The notes under the pieces are model-generated. The model worked only from the letters and a program-made list of their open reading frames with translations, was not told the origin of the DNA and searched no databases. From the NCBI GenBank assembly GCA_012064385.1, contig QRDG01002509.1, positions 58,748 through 122,747 of the forward strand: DNA of 64,000 nt, in the 5' to 3' direction. This document shows positions 34,184 through 46,325 of the stretch, piece after piece. How positions within the stretch are numbered: position 1 is the first letter of the stretch; every line of letters begins with the position of its first letter. The stretch comes from Puccinellia tenuiflora. Its lineage: Eukaryota; Streptophyta; Magnoliopsida; Poales; Poaceae. The translations under genes were made by a program, and so were the position numbers.

Positions 34184-34489
34184 ATCCGGAAGAGATACAA
34201 ATTTATAAATATGCATGATTGTCCATCTTTGCATATTTATAACCGTACCTCTTCCGGATTGTCCATGTTTTGGACAACCCGAGTATGTGTAGATCGAGTC
34301 GTGTTCCGTGTTCTACCCCTTCCTGAGACGGATTTCGGTATCACCTCCCCGTTGTTCTTCGGATGCACACCCTCTCGGATTGACAAGCTCGAGAGGTGTA
34401 TTCTGAAGAACAGCGGGGAGGTGCTGCCGAAATTCCGTCTCGGGTCGGGGTAGAACATGGAACACGACTCGATCTACATATACTCGGGT
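34184..34489 (+). ncRNA. Two long stem-loops in the CACTA2 leader (candidate small-RNA hairpins)
   Basis: Hairpin 1 pairs 34184-34214 with 34230-34259 (ATCCGGAAGAG...ATATGCA against TGCATAT...CTCTTCCGGAT). Hairpin 2 pairs about 34277-34377 with about 34390-34489, arms near 100 nt with roughly 85% complementarity by eye and a 12-nt loop (ACCCGAGTATGTGTAGATCG against CGATCTACATATACTCGGGT). They lie about 180 bp upstream of the TNP2 ATG on the transcribed strand. Whether they yield small RNA is unknown; a decayed inverted-repeat insertion is the alternative. Confidence 0.5.
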
Positions 34490-34668
34490 GGGATAGGCCT
34501 TCCTATTAGAAGTTTAGGTGAACCATCGCATGTTCTAAAAGATCAAATTTGGCCGTAATAAATTGGTGACATTGAATAAATTTATGGTGACATTGCATGC
34601 ATTTAATTTCATGTTATTATTATTTGGCTCATAATAAAGCAGAGGTTTGGCTCATAGTAAAGCAGAGG

Positions 34669-37600
34669 ATGACTGATAATGGGTGGATGTACAGTGCCGA
34701 ACTAGTGCACTTGACAGAACAGACGAGTGGGTATGGAAGACCAATTTGTTAGTGAAGGAGTTAGCGCGTGGTTCAAAGTCAGGCATTCGTCCAAACTTCC
34801 CTTGCGCTCGTTGCAAGTTGTGTAAACGTCAGGGAAAGGATGAGATGACTAAACACCTCTGGTCTAGTGGGTATATGCCGAATTCGTCACGACAGTCGAC
34901 TTTGATCAGTACGAACGCGAGAATGGTAGGGTGATGCGGCAGCGGATCAATTGCAATGAAGATGATGGGATTAGAAACTGGCTAGAAGATCTCCATGATG
35001 GCGACGTGCCAGATTCGCCACCCTCGCAGGAGGAACCGCCAGAACCGTAGGAGCCTCGCGAACCAAAGGACCCGGAGCCAACCGCGAAGGCCTTCATTGA
35101 TATGATGGCCTCGGCTCAGAGGCCTCTGTACGAGGGTGCAAAAATTTCTCAGCTCGATGCCATCTCGCAAGCACTAGCCAGAAAGCTCGAGCACGGCAAC
35201 ACCCATTCATGCTTTGAAGGGCATGTGGAAACATATGGTAACATGTTGCCCAAAGGGCATTGTCCGCCTAAAAACATGTACGAAACGAAGAAAATCCTGC
35301 GAGATCTCAGCATGGATTATGAAAAGATAGATTGTTGTCCAAAAGGATGCCTTTTGTTTTGGAAACAGTTTGCGGAGGACAAGTACTGTAGCCTGTGTGG
35401 GGCCTCTAGGTATCATGAGGTAAACAGAGCCGATGGTCAGAAGACGCAGACAAAAGTCGCCATTAAGATTCTTCGTTACCTCCCATTCATAGACAGAATC
35501 AAGCGGCTTTACATGAACAAAGAGACCTCTACACAGATGCAATGGCACAAGACGGGGAAGAGATACAAGGATGAGCATGGACGAGTAAAGATGGGACATC
35601 CATCTGATGGTACGGCATGGGCAAACTTTGATATGAAGCACCCCGATAAGGCTGCAGAGGCTCGAAATGTCAGAATCGTGATAGCAACCGATGGATTAAA
35701 TCCATATGGTATGTTGACTGCCTCGTACAGCTGCTGGCCTGTATTTCTTATTCCGCTCAATCTCCCTCTCGGAGCCCTAATGCAAAGGAAGACCATATTC
35801 CTGTCGCTGATCATTCCAGGTCCTGAATACCCGGGGAAGAATTTAAGTGTGTACATGCAGCTGATTGTGGATGATCTGTACCACTCTTGCCACCACGGGA
35901 CGTTGACATATGATCGTGCATCGAAGACAAACTTCTTGATGAAGGTTTGGTTCCACAATTCCATGCACGACATGCCCGGGTATGCCCTATTCTGCGGATG
36001 GTGTACAGCTGGTAAGTGGCCATGCCCAGTGTGCAGGAACCGACTTGAGTTCATGTGGCTAAGCACGGGTATGAAGTTTTCCGCGTTTGACACACATAGA
36101 AAGTTCCTCAAAAGAGGGCATCGGTATAGAGAAGACAAAAAGAACTTCAAGAAGGGTAGAGTTGAGCATGAAGTAAAAGATATACCAACTTTTGATGGTG
36201 CAGCTGTTGGTGCCGAGCTACGTGCTCTCGTGCCTGCTAAGGGAAAAGGCCCACGGTATGTGGGATATGGTGAGACGCACAACTGGACTCACGTGGCAGG
36301 CTTGACGCAGCTCGAATATTACAAGGACCTCGAACTTCCCCATAGCATCGATGTGATGCACACCGAAAAGAATGTTGCAGAGTCCCTCTTTCACACAATC
36401 CTGAACATTTCGGAGAAGTCGAAGGATAATGTTAAGGCTAGAGTCGATGTCAAGAAGATATGTGATACGAAGAGATTACACATGAAGCCACCTGAAGGCC
36501 GTCGAAAGAATTGGTTCAAGCCGCATGCCGACTTCTGTCTTAATAGTATGCAAAAGTCTGAGGCATTCTTTTGGCTCAAATTCGTCGTGATGTTCCCGGA
36601 TGGCTATTGTTCGAATATAAGTAAGGGAGTCAATATAAAAACGGGAAAAGTCACCGGGCTCAAGAGTCACGACTATCATATATGGATTGAGCGGCTGCTA
36701 CCGGTGATGGTTCGAGCGTATCTCCCCGACCGTATCTGGCGAGTGCTCGCGGAGTTGAGCCATTTCTTCTGCACGCTCTGTGCTAAGCAGATATGTCCCC
36801 TGATTATTCAGAAATTGCATGACCTTGTGCCGGAGTTGCTATGTGACTTAGAGATGATATTTCCGCAAGGCTTCTTTACTCCAATGGCACATCTTGTTGT
36901 GCATCTAGCGAACGAGGCACTCATGGGTGGACCGGTGCAGTTTCATTGGCAGTTTTGTATTGAGAGAGAGTTCAAGTATATTCGAACCAAATGTGGAAAC
37001 AAAAATAAGATTGAAGCATGCATAGCTGAGGCAACTATCCTCCAGGAGATGACAGATGCCAGGCTAACGTACTATCCCGATGATGTTCCCACAATGCATA
37101 ACCAGGCCTCTCGGTACAACATCGACGAGCCCAAGCTAGACCCCAAGCTCGCCCTCTTCCAGTTTCCCGGTGGCAAGGCCGGTGGCGCAAAAAGGTATAC
37201 CTTGAGCAATGAAGAGCTGGAGTGCATAATGCTCTATGTGCTTATGAACATGAAGGAAGTGGTCCGTGACGGGGAGGAGGAAGACGGCAGTTTCCTTAGG
37301 TAAAATGGTGAACAAATTAGTTTGCAATTACTAACTCGGTTTTGGTCTAATACGTATTTTCTCCTTTTAGCCAATTCACGGATGAAATGTGGTCGGGAAC
37401 ATCAGAGGGACCCGATGAAGCCGGGCTGGACACTCTTTTGAAAGAGGGTGCCCCCGGAAAGAAAAAATTCACGGCTTGGTTAAGGGAAAACGTAATTTCT
37501 AACCTGTCCCTTCTACCTCGCAATTCGTGTCTTGTACCTCCTACTAATGCACAAACAATTTGTACTTGTAGGGAGCTGATCCCAACATTGTGATGTCGGA

Positions 37601-38375
37601 TGAGTTGAGATGTGTCTCCCAAGGTTGTAACCGTAGAGTCGAGATGTATGAGAAGTATGATGTGAATGGGTACCGCTTCCATACAGAGTTTCACCAGAAC
37701 AGTCGGCCAAATGCAAAGACTATAAATACCGGGGTCTTCACCAAAGGAGCCGGTGAATTTGATTACTACGGAAAGTTACAGAACGTATACGAGCTGACGT
37801 TCAATAACACGAACATAGAACTCAAACTTGTTGTGTTCAAATGCCACTGGTTCGACCCTGTTAATGGACATAGAAGTACCCCTTCCATTGGGTTAGTTGA
37901 AGTTAAGCCTTCAACCATCTACGAGGGTTCCGATGTCTTTGTTGTGGCTCACCAAGCGAGGCAAGTTTATTATTTGCCCTACCCATGCAAGAAAGAGGGA
38001 CTCATTGGGTGGGAAGTCGTGTTCCATGTATCGCCACATGGTAAGCTACCCATGCCCTCCGAAGACGATTACAACAACATTGACCCTAAAACATACAAGG
38101 GGATTTTCTATCAAGAGGAACAAACCTTTGGGGAGTTTGGTATACAAGGTCTTGAGGACCGCGAGGACAATGCACAGATATGTGGTGACTTAGTGGTGGA
38201 TGTAAAGGACATAGATGTTCTCAACAAGTTTGATTGTGATGACGATGATGAGCCTCCACCGTGCGATGAGGTTCCATTTTACGCACATGATAGTGATGTT
38301 GATAGTGATGATGAGAACCCAAGACATAACTATGAGAGTGATGGTGAGGGTCTTTTATGTCCTTATTATGCTTAG
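34669..38375 (+). pseudogene. CACTA2 TNP2-like transposase (largely preserved)
   Basis: It is the catalytic transposase of a second CACTA family. The ATG at 34669 opens MTDNGWMYSAEL (transposase-associated domain). Frameshifts near 34710 and 34883 and a TAG at 35048 break the first 140 codons. From 35102 a 733-codon frame is intact with the Cys-rich segment (CCPKGCLLF...KYCSLC), ATDGLNPYGML (near codon 196), SIDVMHTEKNVAESLF (near 415) and KSHDYHIWIERLLP (DUF4218, near 521). Exons then end at 37299, continue 37371-37491 and 37572-38375, all with GT/AG and phase kept; the last carries DUF4216 (VYELTFNNTNIELKLV) and an acidic tail. Confidence 0.9.
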
Positions 38376-38385
38376 TATTTATTAT

Positions 38386-38600
38386 GTCTTTATTATGTCT
38401 TTTATTATGTCTTTCATGTCCTTATTATGTCTTATTAATTTCCCTTCTAAATGCTTATTATGCTTATTAATTGCCCTTCTACATGCTTATTATGCTTATT
38501 AATTGCCCTTCAACATGCTTATTAATTGCCCTTCTACATGCTTATTATGCTTATTAATTGCCCTTCTACATTTTATTATGTCTTTATAATGCTTATTAAT
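38386..38600. repeat. Minisatellite (CTTATTAATTGCCCTTCTACATG) between TNP2 and TNPA-like genes
   Basis: Six or so units of about 23-32 bp containing GCTTATTAATTGCCCTT lie in the intergenic or intronic space 38376-38630, preceded by TTATTATGTC repeats. An acceptor-like CAATGCAG follows at about 38615-38622. Confidence 0.85.
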
Positions 38601-38635
38601 TGTTTACCCTTTCTCAATGCAGGTGATTGACCAAG

Positions 38636-40726
38636 ATGAGCCAAGGCAAAGAATCATCGGGCTCCTTGCTGAAGAGGTTTACTGCGAAGAAAGCCACTAA
38701 AAGTGGAAGGGAGCCGATTCCGAACTCGCGGTACCTGGAGGACAGTGGTGAGAGAGGAGGTGCTGGACGAGGGGGAGGTGATGATGCACCTCCATCGAGG
38801 GGACGAGGTGGAGGTCGAGCACACGGTGCGGGAGGTCGAGCATGCGGTGCGGGAGGTCGAGCACGAGGTGCAGGACGAGCACGAGGTGGGGGCGACGTGT
38901 CTTCGGACATACCCTCCGCCTTTGGCGACGTGGCATACGAGGAGACGTCGTCTCGAGATGATGTTCCGGAGTCTCGAGACGATGCTCCTGAGTCTCGAGG
39001 CGAGGGGACGGAGTCTCGAGACCAGGAGACGGGGTCCTCCGCGTCGCAGAAGAAGCCAAAGATTCATGGGGAATCCATGGTCCCTCCCGAGTCAAAGGAA
39101 CCTGCTACCGAGGAGGAGAAAATCCTCATTACGCCTAATGGGATTGAGTAAGTGACTACCCTAACTTTGAATATGGTAATTTCATTGTGATCAGTACAAT
39201 TTGACATGTACTAATGTTTAATTATTGTGCAGCAATTGGAAATTTCCTCAAGGTGCCCGTGCGCCTAACACCATGATCGGCGCTTTGGTTAGGAAGTTTT
39301 GGCCGGGCTTGTACAACACGGTCCCCAACGGCGGGAGGAAGCTAGCCACCAGTTGGCTAGACTATCAGGCCACCGATCACCCGGGCTTCGGGAAATGTTC
39401 TGACGCCGTGATCACCAAGTTTTGGGTAAGTTGAACTTTTCGAATTTCGTTCATAGTTTATGTCCCCACCATGCTCTCACAATTTCTTTTTTTGTGCATG
39501 ATTGAAGAGATTCTATAGGGTACTCCCTGAGGACCATGCCACGGCGGACAGGACTTTGGAGGGGGCTTGCAAGAAGTTGACACGTCAACAATTCTACAAT
39601 GTAAAGCATACCGCCATCAATCATTTCAGTTCTAAAAAGCTATCCAAGAAGGCGCCGAAGCATGAGAATGTGATCGAACCACCTGATATGACCATGGAGG
39701 ATTACCTATCGGTAAGTAAATTGTCAATGAGATTACATGTTTCTGCTAAGTTGCAATTGCATTATGTGTTCTTCACATGAGTATTGTTTTTTTAGGTTAT
39801 GCCAGAATGGGCCTATGGTAACGCTGACGCGTGGGAGGCGTTGGCGTCGAGGTGGCTTGGGGAGGACGCCGTGTTCAAAGCCTTGAGCGAGCGGAACAAG
39901 GCAAACCGCGGGACGGGGGGGGGGGGGGGGGACACATTGTGCGGGAGCCCGCAATGATGAGCGCTTCAAGGAAAAGCTGGTATGGGTCCTTATTTGATAC
40001 GTTTCATTCATTTCCCCTCATGTTCCTAATTTGATACGCATTCCACTTTTTTGGCAATGCAGGAGGCCGATATAGGTCCTGTGTCGGACATGCAAGCATG
40101 GGAGAGGATGAAGATGAAGAAGCCCGATCTATCCGAGCCTCAGCCCTCGTTTCCCACTTACTACAACAACGCCGACGAGAACATAAGCAAGTACGTCGAG
40201 TTGTTCAGAGGTCTTTATCCGGAGGTGGATGACCCTCTTGAGAATGACACCGACGAGAGAGCATTGGTCCTCGCCGGGCACGGTTGGGAGCATGGCCGTT
40301 TGACCTGTCTTACTGCGTAACCCCGCGTACTCCTGAGTTGGGCCTCGTGCGTGTCAAGGCTACACTCACCGCCGATGACCCCCCTGTCATGCATCCTCGA
40401 CAGCCTTCCCGAGCTCGCCCTGATGTAAGTTTTCCTCAATTTCATTCCTTTCCGACATTCGTTCCTAGCTAAGTTGCTAAGTTGATGAGATTCTTTCTAT
40501 TTTGAAATTGTAGCCTGAATTCGAGGCAGCCTTCGAGGCCTCTTACGAGGCCTATGAGGCGGAGTATGATGTGTGGCTGCAGAAGAGAGGGGCGTATGAC
40601 GAGTGGCAAGAGTTGCGTGATATCGTAAGTTTCAACCTTATTATTTGCAATATGACAAGTCTCATTTCCTCTAGTTCCTTCTTTTTCTACAACTCCTGAC
40701 ATCTAAACTATCTTGTAGGCGACCAA
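38636..40726 (+). pseudogene. CACTA2 TNPA-like gene, 3'-truncated
   Basis: This is the accessory DNA-binding protein of CACTA elements. Exons with good GT/AG borders are: 38636-39147 (MSQGKESSGSLLKRFTAKK, then a Gly/Arg/Ala repeat GAGGRACGAGGRARGAG and acidic SRDD repeats); 39233-39425 (WKFPQGARAPNTMIGALVRK); 39508-39711 (RFYRVLPEDH); 39796-39979 (VMPEWAYGNADAWEALASRW); 40063-40424; 40514-about 40623; and a last exon from 40720. A 17-G run at 39915-39931 shifts the frame, and another shift lies near 40290. Sequence leaves the family at 40727, where CACTA1-C joins. Confidence 0.8.
39915..39931 (+). repeat. Poly-G run of 17 in a TNPA-like exon
   Basis: The homopolymer lies between NKANRGTG and sequence that reads on in another frame (THCAGARNDERFKEKL). 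Its length is probably unreliable in the assembly. Confidence 0.9.
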
Positions 40727-42923
40727 GAACCAGCAGATGCGTCATAATATTGAAGAACGATGGTGGGAACACCAACTCGAAACTAACAAGACATTGGACC
40801 ACATCATTCTGTAACTGTGTCAGATTTTCTGGATTGATTACCTTCTGATATATTGCATTGAGGAATGCACATAGCTTCACAATGGGTACTCGAACATTTT
40901 CCGGTAGAAGGCCCCTTAGTGCAATCGGAAGCAACTGCGTCATAATCACGTGGCAGTCATGAGACTTTAGGTTTTGGAATTTTTTCTCAGCCATATTTAT
41001 TATTCCCTTTATATTCGACGAGAAGCCAGACGGGACCTTGATACTGTTCAGGCATTCAAAAAAGATTTCCTTCTCTGCTTTGGTAAGGGCGTAGCTGCTC
41101 CGGGTCTTGTTCTGTGGATGCATGTTGTTTGGGTCTTTCATACGTTGTTGGTCCTCCCGTGCTTCCGGTGTATCTTTTGTCTTCCCATACACGCCCAGGA
41201 AGCCTAGCAGGTTCACGCAAAGATTCTTCGTCACGTGCATCACGTCGATTGAAGAGCGGACCTCTAGGACTTTCCAATAGGGTAGCTCCCAAAAAATAGA
41301 TTTCTTCTTCCACATGGCCGCATGTCCGGTACCGTCATTCGGAACAGATTGACTGCCAGGACCTTTTCCAAAGATCACTTCTAGATCCTTGACCATATCA
41401 AATATATCATCACCAGTACGGTGGTCAGGCTTCCTCCGATGATCGGGCAGACCTTGGAAATGCTTGCCTTTTTTTCTTACGGGATGCTTGGTCGGAAGAA
41501 ATCGACGATGCCCCAGGTACACAACCTTCTTACACTTCTCCAAATATATACTATCTGTCTCCTCTAAACAGTGCGTGCAAGCATTGTATCCCTTGTTTGT
41601 CTGTCCTGAAAGGTTATTAAGAGCTGGCCAATCATTGATGGTTACGAACAGCAACGCTCGTAGGTCAAATTCTGCCAGTTTGTACTCATCCCACACACGT
41701 ACACCTTCTTCGCGCCACAACTGTAAAAGTTCTTCAACCAAAGGCCTAAGGTACACGTCAATGTCGTTCCCGGGTTGCTTCGGGCCTTGGATGAGCACTG
41801 GCATCATAATAAACTTCCTCTTCATGCACAACCAAGGAGGAAGGTTATAGATACATAGAGTCACAGGCCACGTGCTATGACTACAGCTCTGCTCTCCAAA
41901 AGGATTCATGCCATCTGTACTTAGGCCAAATCTTAAGTTCCTTGCGTCATCTGCGAAGTTCGGGAACTCTCTCTCGATTTTTCTCCACTGTGACCCATCA
42001 GCGGGGTGTCTCAACATCGCGTCTTTCTTACGGTCTTCTTTGTGCCATCGCAACAACCTGGCATGCTCTTTGTTTCGAAACAAACGTTTCAACCGTGGTA
42101 TTATACGAGCATACCACATAACCTTGGCAGGAACCCTTTTTCTCGGGCGCTCGCCCTCAACATCACCAGGGTCATCTCGTCTGATCTTGTACCGCAATGC
42201 AGTGCATACCGGGCATGCATCCAAATTCTCGTACTCCTCACCACGATAGAGGATGCAGTCATTAGGGCATGCATGTATCTTCTGCACGTCTAATCCTAGG
42301 GGGCAGACAACCTTCTTTGCTTCGTACGTACTGGCGGGCAATTCGTTATGCTTTGGAAGGTCCTTCTTCATTATTTTCAGCAACTTTTCAAAACCTTTGT
42401 CGGTCACACCGTTTTCTGCCTTCCATTGCAGCAATTCCAGTGTGCTACCCAGTTTTTTCAGGCCATCTTCACAGTTTGGGTACAACGGTTTGTTGTGATC
42501 CTCTAACATGCGCGTGAATTTTGACCTCTCATTTTCTGTTCCGCAGTCTCTCCGTGCATCAGCAATGGCACGACCAAGATCATCAGTCGGCTCATCTAGA
42601 TCTTCAGCTTCCCCCGTTGCAGTATCACCGTATTCAGGGTACATAGGAGAGTTGTAACCTTCATCTTCTTCTTCATTTTCTTCCATCATAACCCCTGTTT
42701 CTCCGTGCTTGGTCCAGCAATTATAGCTGGGCATGAAACCGTGCCGAAGCAGGTGGGTGTGAAGGATTCTAGAGGAAGATTAATCCTTCTTATTCTGACA
42801 GACAACACATGGACAACACATAAAACCATTCTGTTTGTTTGTCTCGGCCACAGCGATAAAACTACCAAGTCCCGTAATGAACTCGCCAGTTCGTCGGTCA
42901 CCGTACATCCATTGCCGATTCAT
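40727..42923 (-). pseudogene. TNP2-like transposase, copy C (3'-truncated)
   Basis: This is the cleanest CACTA1 transposase frame: 687 codons open from 42734 (MPSYNCWTKHGETG), crossing the join and ending at 40671 in CACTA2 sequence. It contains the acidic linker (residues 16-60), Cys-rich CPLGL...CPVC (144-177), LSTDGMNPFG (near 272), SSIDVMHVTKN (near 494) and KSHDCHVIMTQLLP (near 590). The last 16 or so codons come from CACTA2. The N-terminal transposase-associated domain (from 42923, MNRQWMYGD) is cut off by a TAA after NKKD near 42780, a change shared with copy B. The DUF4216 end is missing. Confidence 0.9.
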
Positions 42924-43101
42924 CGAGCACCTTATATATTTCGAGTTATATATTGCCGACTCATCTGCATTATATGAGTATATTATATTACACACAACAT
43001 CATGAATAGAAGGTCATCACATTAAAACCTTCCGTAGAGTACTGACCAAATGTAATACATAGTCCTAATGATGAAAACATACAGTGAAATTAACATACAA
43101 A

Positions 43102-43546
43102 CTATCTAATGCATTTAAATGCAACAACAAATGCGATCAAAATCGCAACTAAGGTAACAATTGATCCGACGGCATAATGATACCAAGCCTCATTTTTAAT
43201 GGAATCTTTTCTAATGTTTCTAATCTTCTTACGCATTGCATCCATCTCGATCTTGTGATCATCGACGACATCGGCAACATACAGCTCCAATTTCATCTTC
43301 TCTTCTTCAATATTTTTGATTTTTTCTTTCAAATCATTGTTTTCTCTTTCAACTAAATCTAACCTCTCGACAAGAGGGTCGGTTGGAATTTCAGGTTCAA
43401 ATATTTCCTAGATAAAAATATCTATGTCAAATGTTGGTCGGCATAATTGTTAAAATAAAGAAATTAAAAACATAGTTATAAAAGATAATATACCACATCC
43501 GAATCATAGACCGGACGAGGGCCGACGGGGACGGATATATAACCAT
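43102..43546 (-). pseudogene. Coiled-coil/membrane ORF, copy C
   Basis: Exon 2 keeps the coiled coil (with Asn for Lys in KIKNIEEEK) and the VTLVAILIAFVVAF anchor, ending KCIR. The presumed exon 1 (ATG at 43546) has the same 1-nt loss as copy B. The acceptor region reads ATTTCCTAGAT in place of ATATGTCCTAGAT. Function unknown; see copy A. Confidence 0.55.
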
Positions 43547-44068
43547 GACACTATACATATAAAAAACAATTATACAAATAAGAAAAATTATACAGGTAAC
43601 AATGTAAATCATATAAGTAAGAATAAGAAGCTCACGAAGGTGGTGTCGGCGACGGGGCTCCCGGCGCGGGCGATCGACAACGGTGAGGACAAGGACACGA
43701 ACGAGACAGCACTAATTAAAAACAACAAATCATACTTTAATTTGAACTCAAATTGCATATAAAAAAATAAACTAGCAATAAGTCAACTAGCCTAGAATTT
43801 GAGCAATTTTAACTTAGGCATTTCATCAAACACCTAGCATGCAACACCAATGAAATGAGGAGCAAAAATAGCGATAGAGATGAATCCGAGCTCCGAGAGG
43901 ATAAGGTTTCTAACCTATTAGAAGCCTTGGGTGGATGGGGCAAACTTAATGTGGACAAATGGTGGAAAAAAATATGGATCAAATGGAGCTTTGTGAGGAG
44001 CTTGAGAAGAAAAATGGTGATGAACTCGAGCTCCTCGGGCAGGAAGAATGTGATATAGTGAGAAAACA

Positions 44069-44382
44069 CCTTTTGTCCCGGTTCTTATTACAAACCGGGA
44101 CTAAAGGTAAGCCTTTTGTCCCGGTCTATAACACGAACTAGGACAAAAGGTTCCCGCGTCGGACCCCACCTCGGGGGCTGTCGGGTGCGGATCTTTAGTC
44201 CCGGTTCGTGCCACGAACCGGGACAAAAGGGTCCCAAAGAACCGGGACGGATGCCTCCCGGTCCCCGCGCGTCCTCCGAGCCGCACGAACCGGGACAAAA
44301 GGATCCTTTAGTCCCGGTTCGTGCCGTGACCGGGACTAAAGCCTCCCGCCAGCCAAAACGGAAGGCTTGTTTTCTACTAGTG
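44069..44382 (-). repeat. CACTA1 copy C 5' TIR and subterminal repeats
   Basis: It is the same layout as at 7076-7387. A perfect GTCCCGGTTCGTG/CACGAACCGGGAC palindrome lies at about 44198-44224. Confidence 0.9.
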
Positions 44383-44470
44383 TAGCTCTCTCTTCTTTCC
44401 CTTGACAAGGGAGTGGTAGATGCGGTAATGCTCTATGGGTTGGGCTTCTTAATGAAATGGGCAATTGCGA
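44383..44470. other. 88-bp spacer, second copy
   Basis: It is identical to 15922-16009 and separates the CACTA1-C and CACTA2 5' ends. Confidence 0.85.
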
Positions 44471-45037
44471 CACTACGGGAAACACACAAGTCGCCGACGG
44501 CCGTCTTATACGCCGACGGCCAAATGTTGGGGCCGTCGGCGTACAGGTAGAGTTTGGGAAGCCTACGAACGGGCCGTCGGCGTACGAAAGCCCGTCGGCG
44601 TAGACATTCATACGCTAACGGTGGCCGTCGGCGTACAAACTCCCGTCGGCGTAGAAGCCCCCACTAACGACCGCCATGATGGCGCTGGAACGGCCGTCTC
44701 TATTGCCATCGGCGCATTTGTTTTTTTAATAATTTAGTTTTACTTATTTCTGTATTTAGTTTTATTTATTTCTATATATAATATTTAATGTAGGTATAAT
44801 TTATGTATAAATTGGGTCTATAATTCCCGTCCCTATTTCTGTATCCCACCCGCATAAAATAACGGTTTGATTCTTCCGGAACCCGCATGAAATAACGTTT
44901 GAACTAACTATAATGGTTCGGGAGATATATTGTTTTTGTATAACAGTCCTACATAAATTAGGTTATCTGTTGTTTAGCGAGAACAATGTTGTAGAACAGT
45001 CCACTAATCACGCTAGTGAATTATAGGAGAAGGTGGT

Positions 45038-45541
45038 TCAGGAAATGGAAAAAACAACTTGAGAAGGAAACAAAACGCCAGGAGAAAAAGGAACAAGGGG
45101 TTCATCTGATCGAGTAACCTCCCTTACATAACATGATGTACTCTTCTCTTCTCCAGATCTAGCAAGGTTCACATGGCAAGCAGCTTTGGCTTTCTCTTCT
45201 ACAGATATATTCCGTTTCTTCACAAGGGGTTCATCTGATCGAGTAACCTCCCTTACATAACATGATGTACTCTCTTTCTCTTTGTCTGTTGGACTAACCT
45301 CTCTGACATCACATGCAATCTTCTCTCTAGTCTCTTTAGCTTTTCCTGATCTCCCATTATGTTTGCTCTTCTCAGCTTTAGCTTGGCTCTGTACAGGGAT
45401 GACCTCTCTGGGATTGCATGAGGTCTTTCCTATGTTCTGTTTTTTTTCTACCTGATACAGAATTACGCACATCAGAAGATTTGGTTTCTTTCTTCGCAAG
45501 AATGTCACCTGATAGATTACCCTCTTCGGTACGGCAAACAA
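45038..45541 (-). pseudogene. Captured gene fragment of unknown product, second copy of unit 1
   Basis: It is the counterpart of 16577-17047, with the doubled STSCYVREVTRSDEPLV phrase and a frameshift in a T run near 45440 that separates it from the SAPPLYLWSRPDWTKKHK part (45378-45686). Family not recognised. Confidence 0.45.
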
Positions 45542-46325
45542 GCTTCCCCATATTTGTGTGATTATGCTCTTCAGCTACTTTCTTATGCTTCTTTGTCCAA
45601 TCAGGACGGCTCCACAAATAGAGGGGCGGTGCAGATTTATTCCACCCTTCAACTGATTGGTCATTCACATCTTCAATACCAGGCAAATAAAATGACTAGA
45701 AATGAAAAGAAAGACTTTAAGCAAAACACCTAGATAATACAACACTAAAAGAACAGAAGCGCCGTGAAAAGGAAGAAGCTGAAATGAGGAAACAACATAA
45801 AATAATGTTCCCAATTTCGGTATCCACTTCTGAAATGAAGACACTTGCCACAACTCAAGTCAAGAGAATGAATCAGATAAACTAGGAAAAGCTAGGGTTT
45901 TCTCAAGAGTTGCAAGAGTTGTATATGTGTGTTTTTATTGTACCTAGTGACTAACCTAACCCAACCAAGCAAAAAGATCCACTTAGCTACCCACTTTCGA
46001 CGCCCGTACCAGCCGTAGACGAAAAAGCTAGGGTTTTCTCCAGCGGGTCTAGGGTTTCGCCGGAGAGGGGCTCCGAGCATCGGAACCCCACCAAAAGCTA
46101 GGGGGTGTCATATCACATGTGTACAAGTGTGTTTTGGGTTGTAGATTTATTTATTTCTGTATCCCACCCGCATAAAATAACGGTTTGATTCTTCTGGAAC
46201 CCGCATGAAATAACATTTGAACTAACTATAATGGTTCGGGAGATATATTGTTTTTGTATAACAGTCCTACATAAATTAGGTTATATGTTGTTTAGCGAGA
46301 ACAATGTTGTAGAACAGTCCACTAA

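Larger units (their letters stand above)
16010..40726 (+). mobile_element. CACTA2 (second CACTA family, 3'-truncated, nested)
   Basis: It starts CACTACGGGAAACACACAAG, a CACTA-type terminus, with GCCGTCGGCGTA subterminal motifs. It then carries an internal tandem array with captured gene pieces, a GC-rich leader split by a Gypsy element, stem-loops, TNP2 and a TNPA-like gene on the plus strand. It breaks off inside a TNPA-like exon at 40726, where copy C of CACTA1 begins on the other strand. No 3' TIR is present. Treating 16010 and the TNP2 gene as one element is inferred from shared orientation and from the CT-rich leader continuing across the Gypsy insertion. Confidence 0.75.
40727..44382 (-). 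mobile_element. CACTA1 copy C (truncated, start of second 28-kb unit)
   Basis: It is collinear with 3731-7387 of copy A and 12463-15921 of copy B, ending in the CACTA terminus at 44382. The 3' part (DUF4216 region and everything beyond) is absent: the join to CACTA2 at 40727 falls inside TNP2. Right of the terminus, the flank is identical to that of copy B for thousands of bases, so C and B are duplicates of one insertion. Confidence 0.9.

Noticed and set aside
35207..36282. Antisense frames of 144 and 257 codons under CACTA2 TNP2
   Set aside because: Shadows of the 733-codon transposase frame on the other strand.
38375..38630. Possible centromere-like satellite
   Set aside because: Units of 23-32 bp total only about 200 bp and lie between two CACTA2 genes; it is a local minisatellite.
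38614..39151. Frames of 130-150 codons on both strands over the first TNPA-like exon
   Set aside because: Only the 38636 frame joins the next exon in phase and matches the family; the others are shadows of the Gly/Arg repeat.
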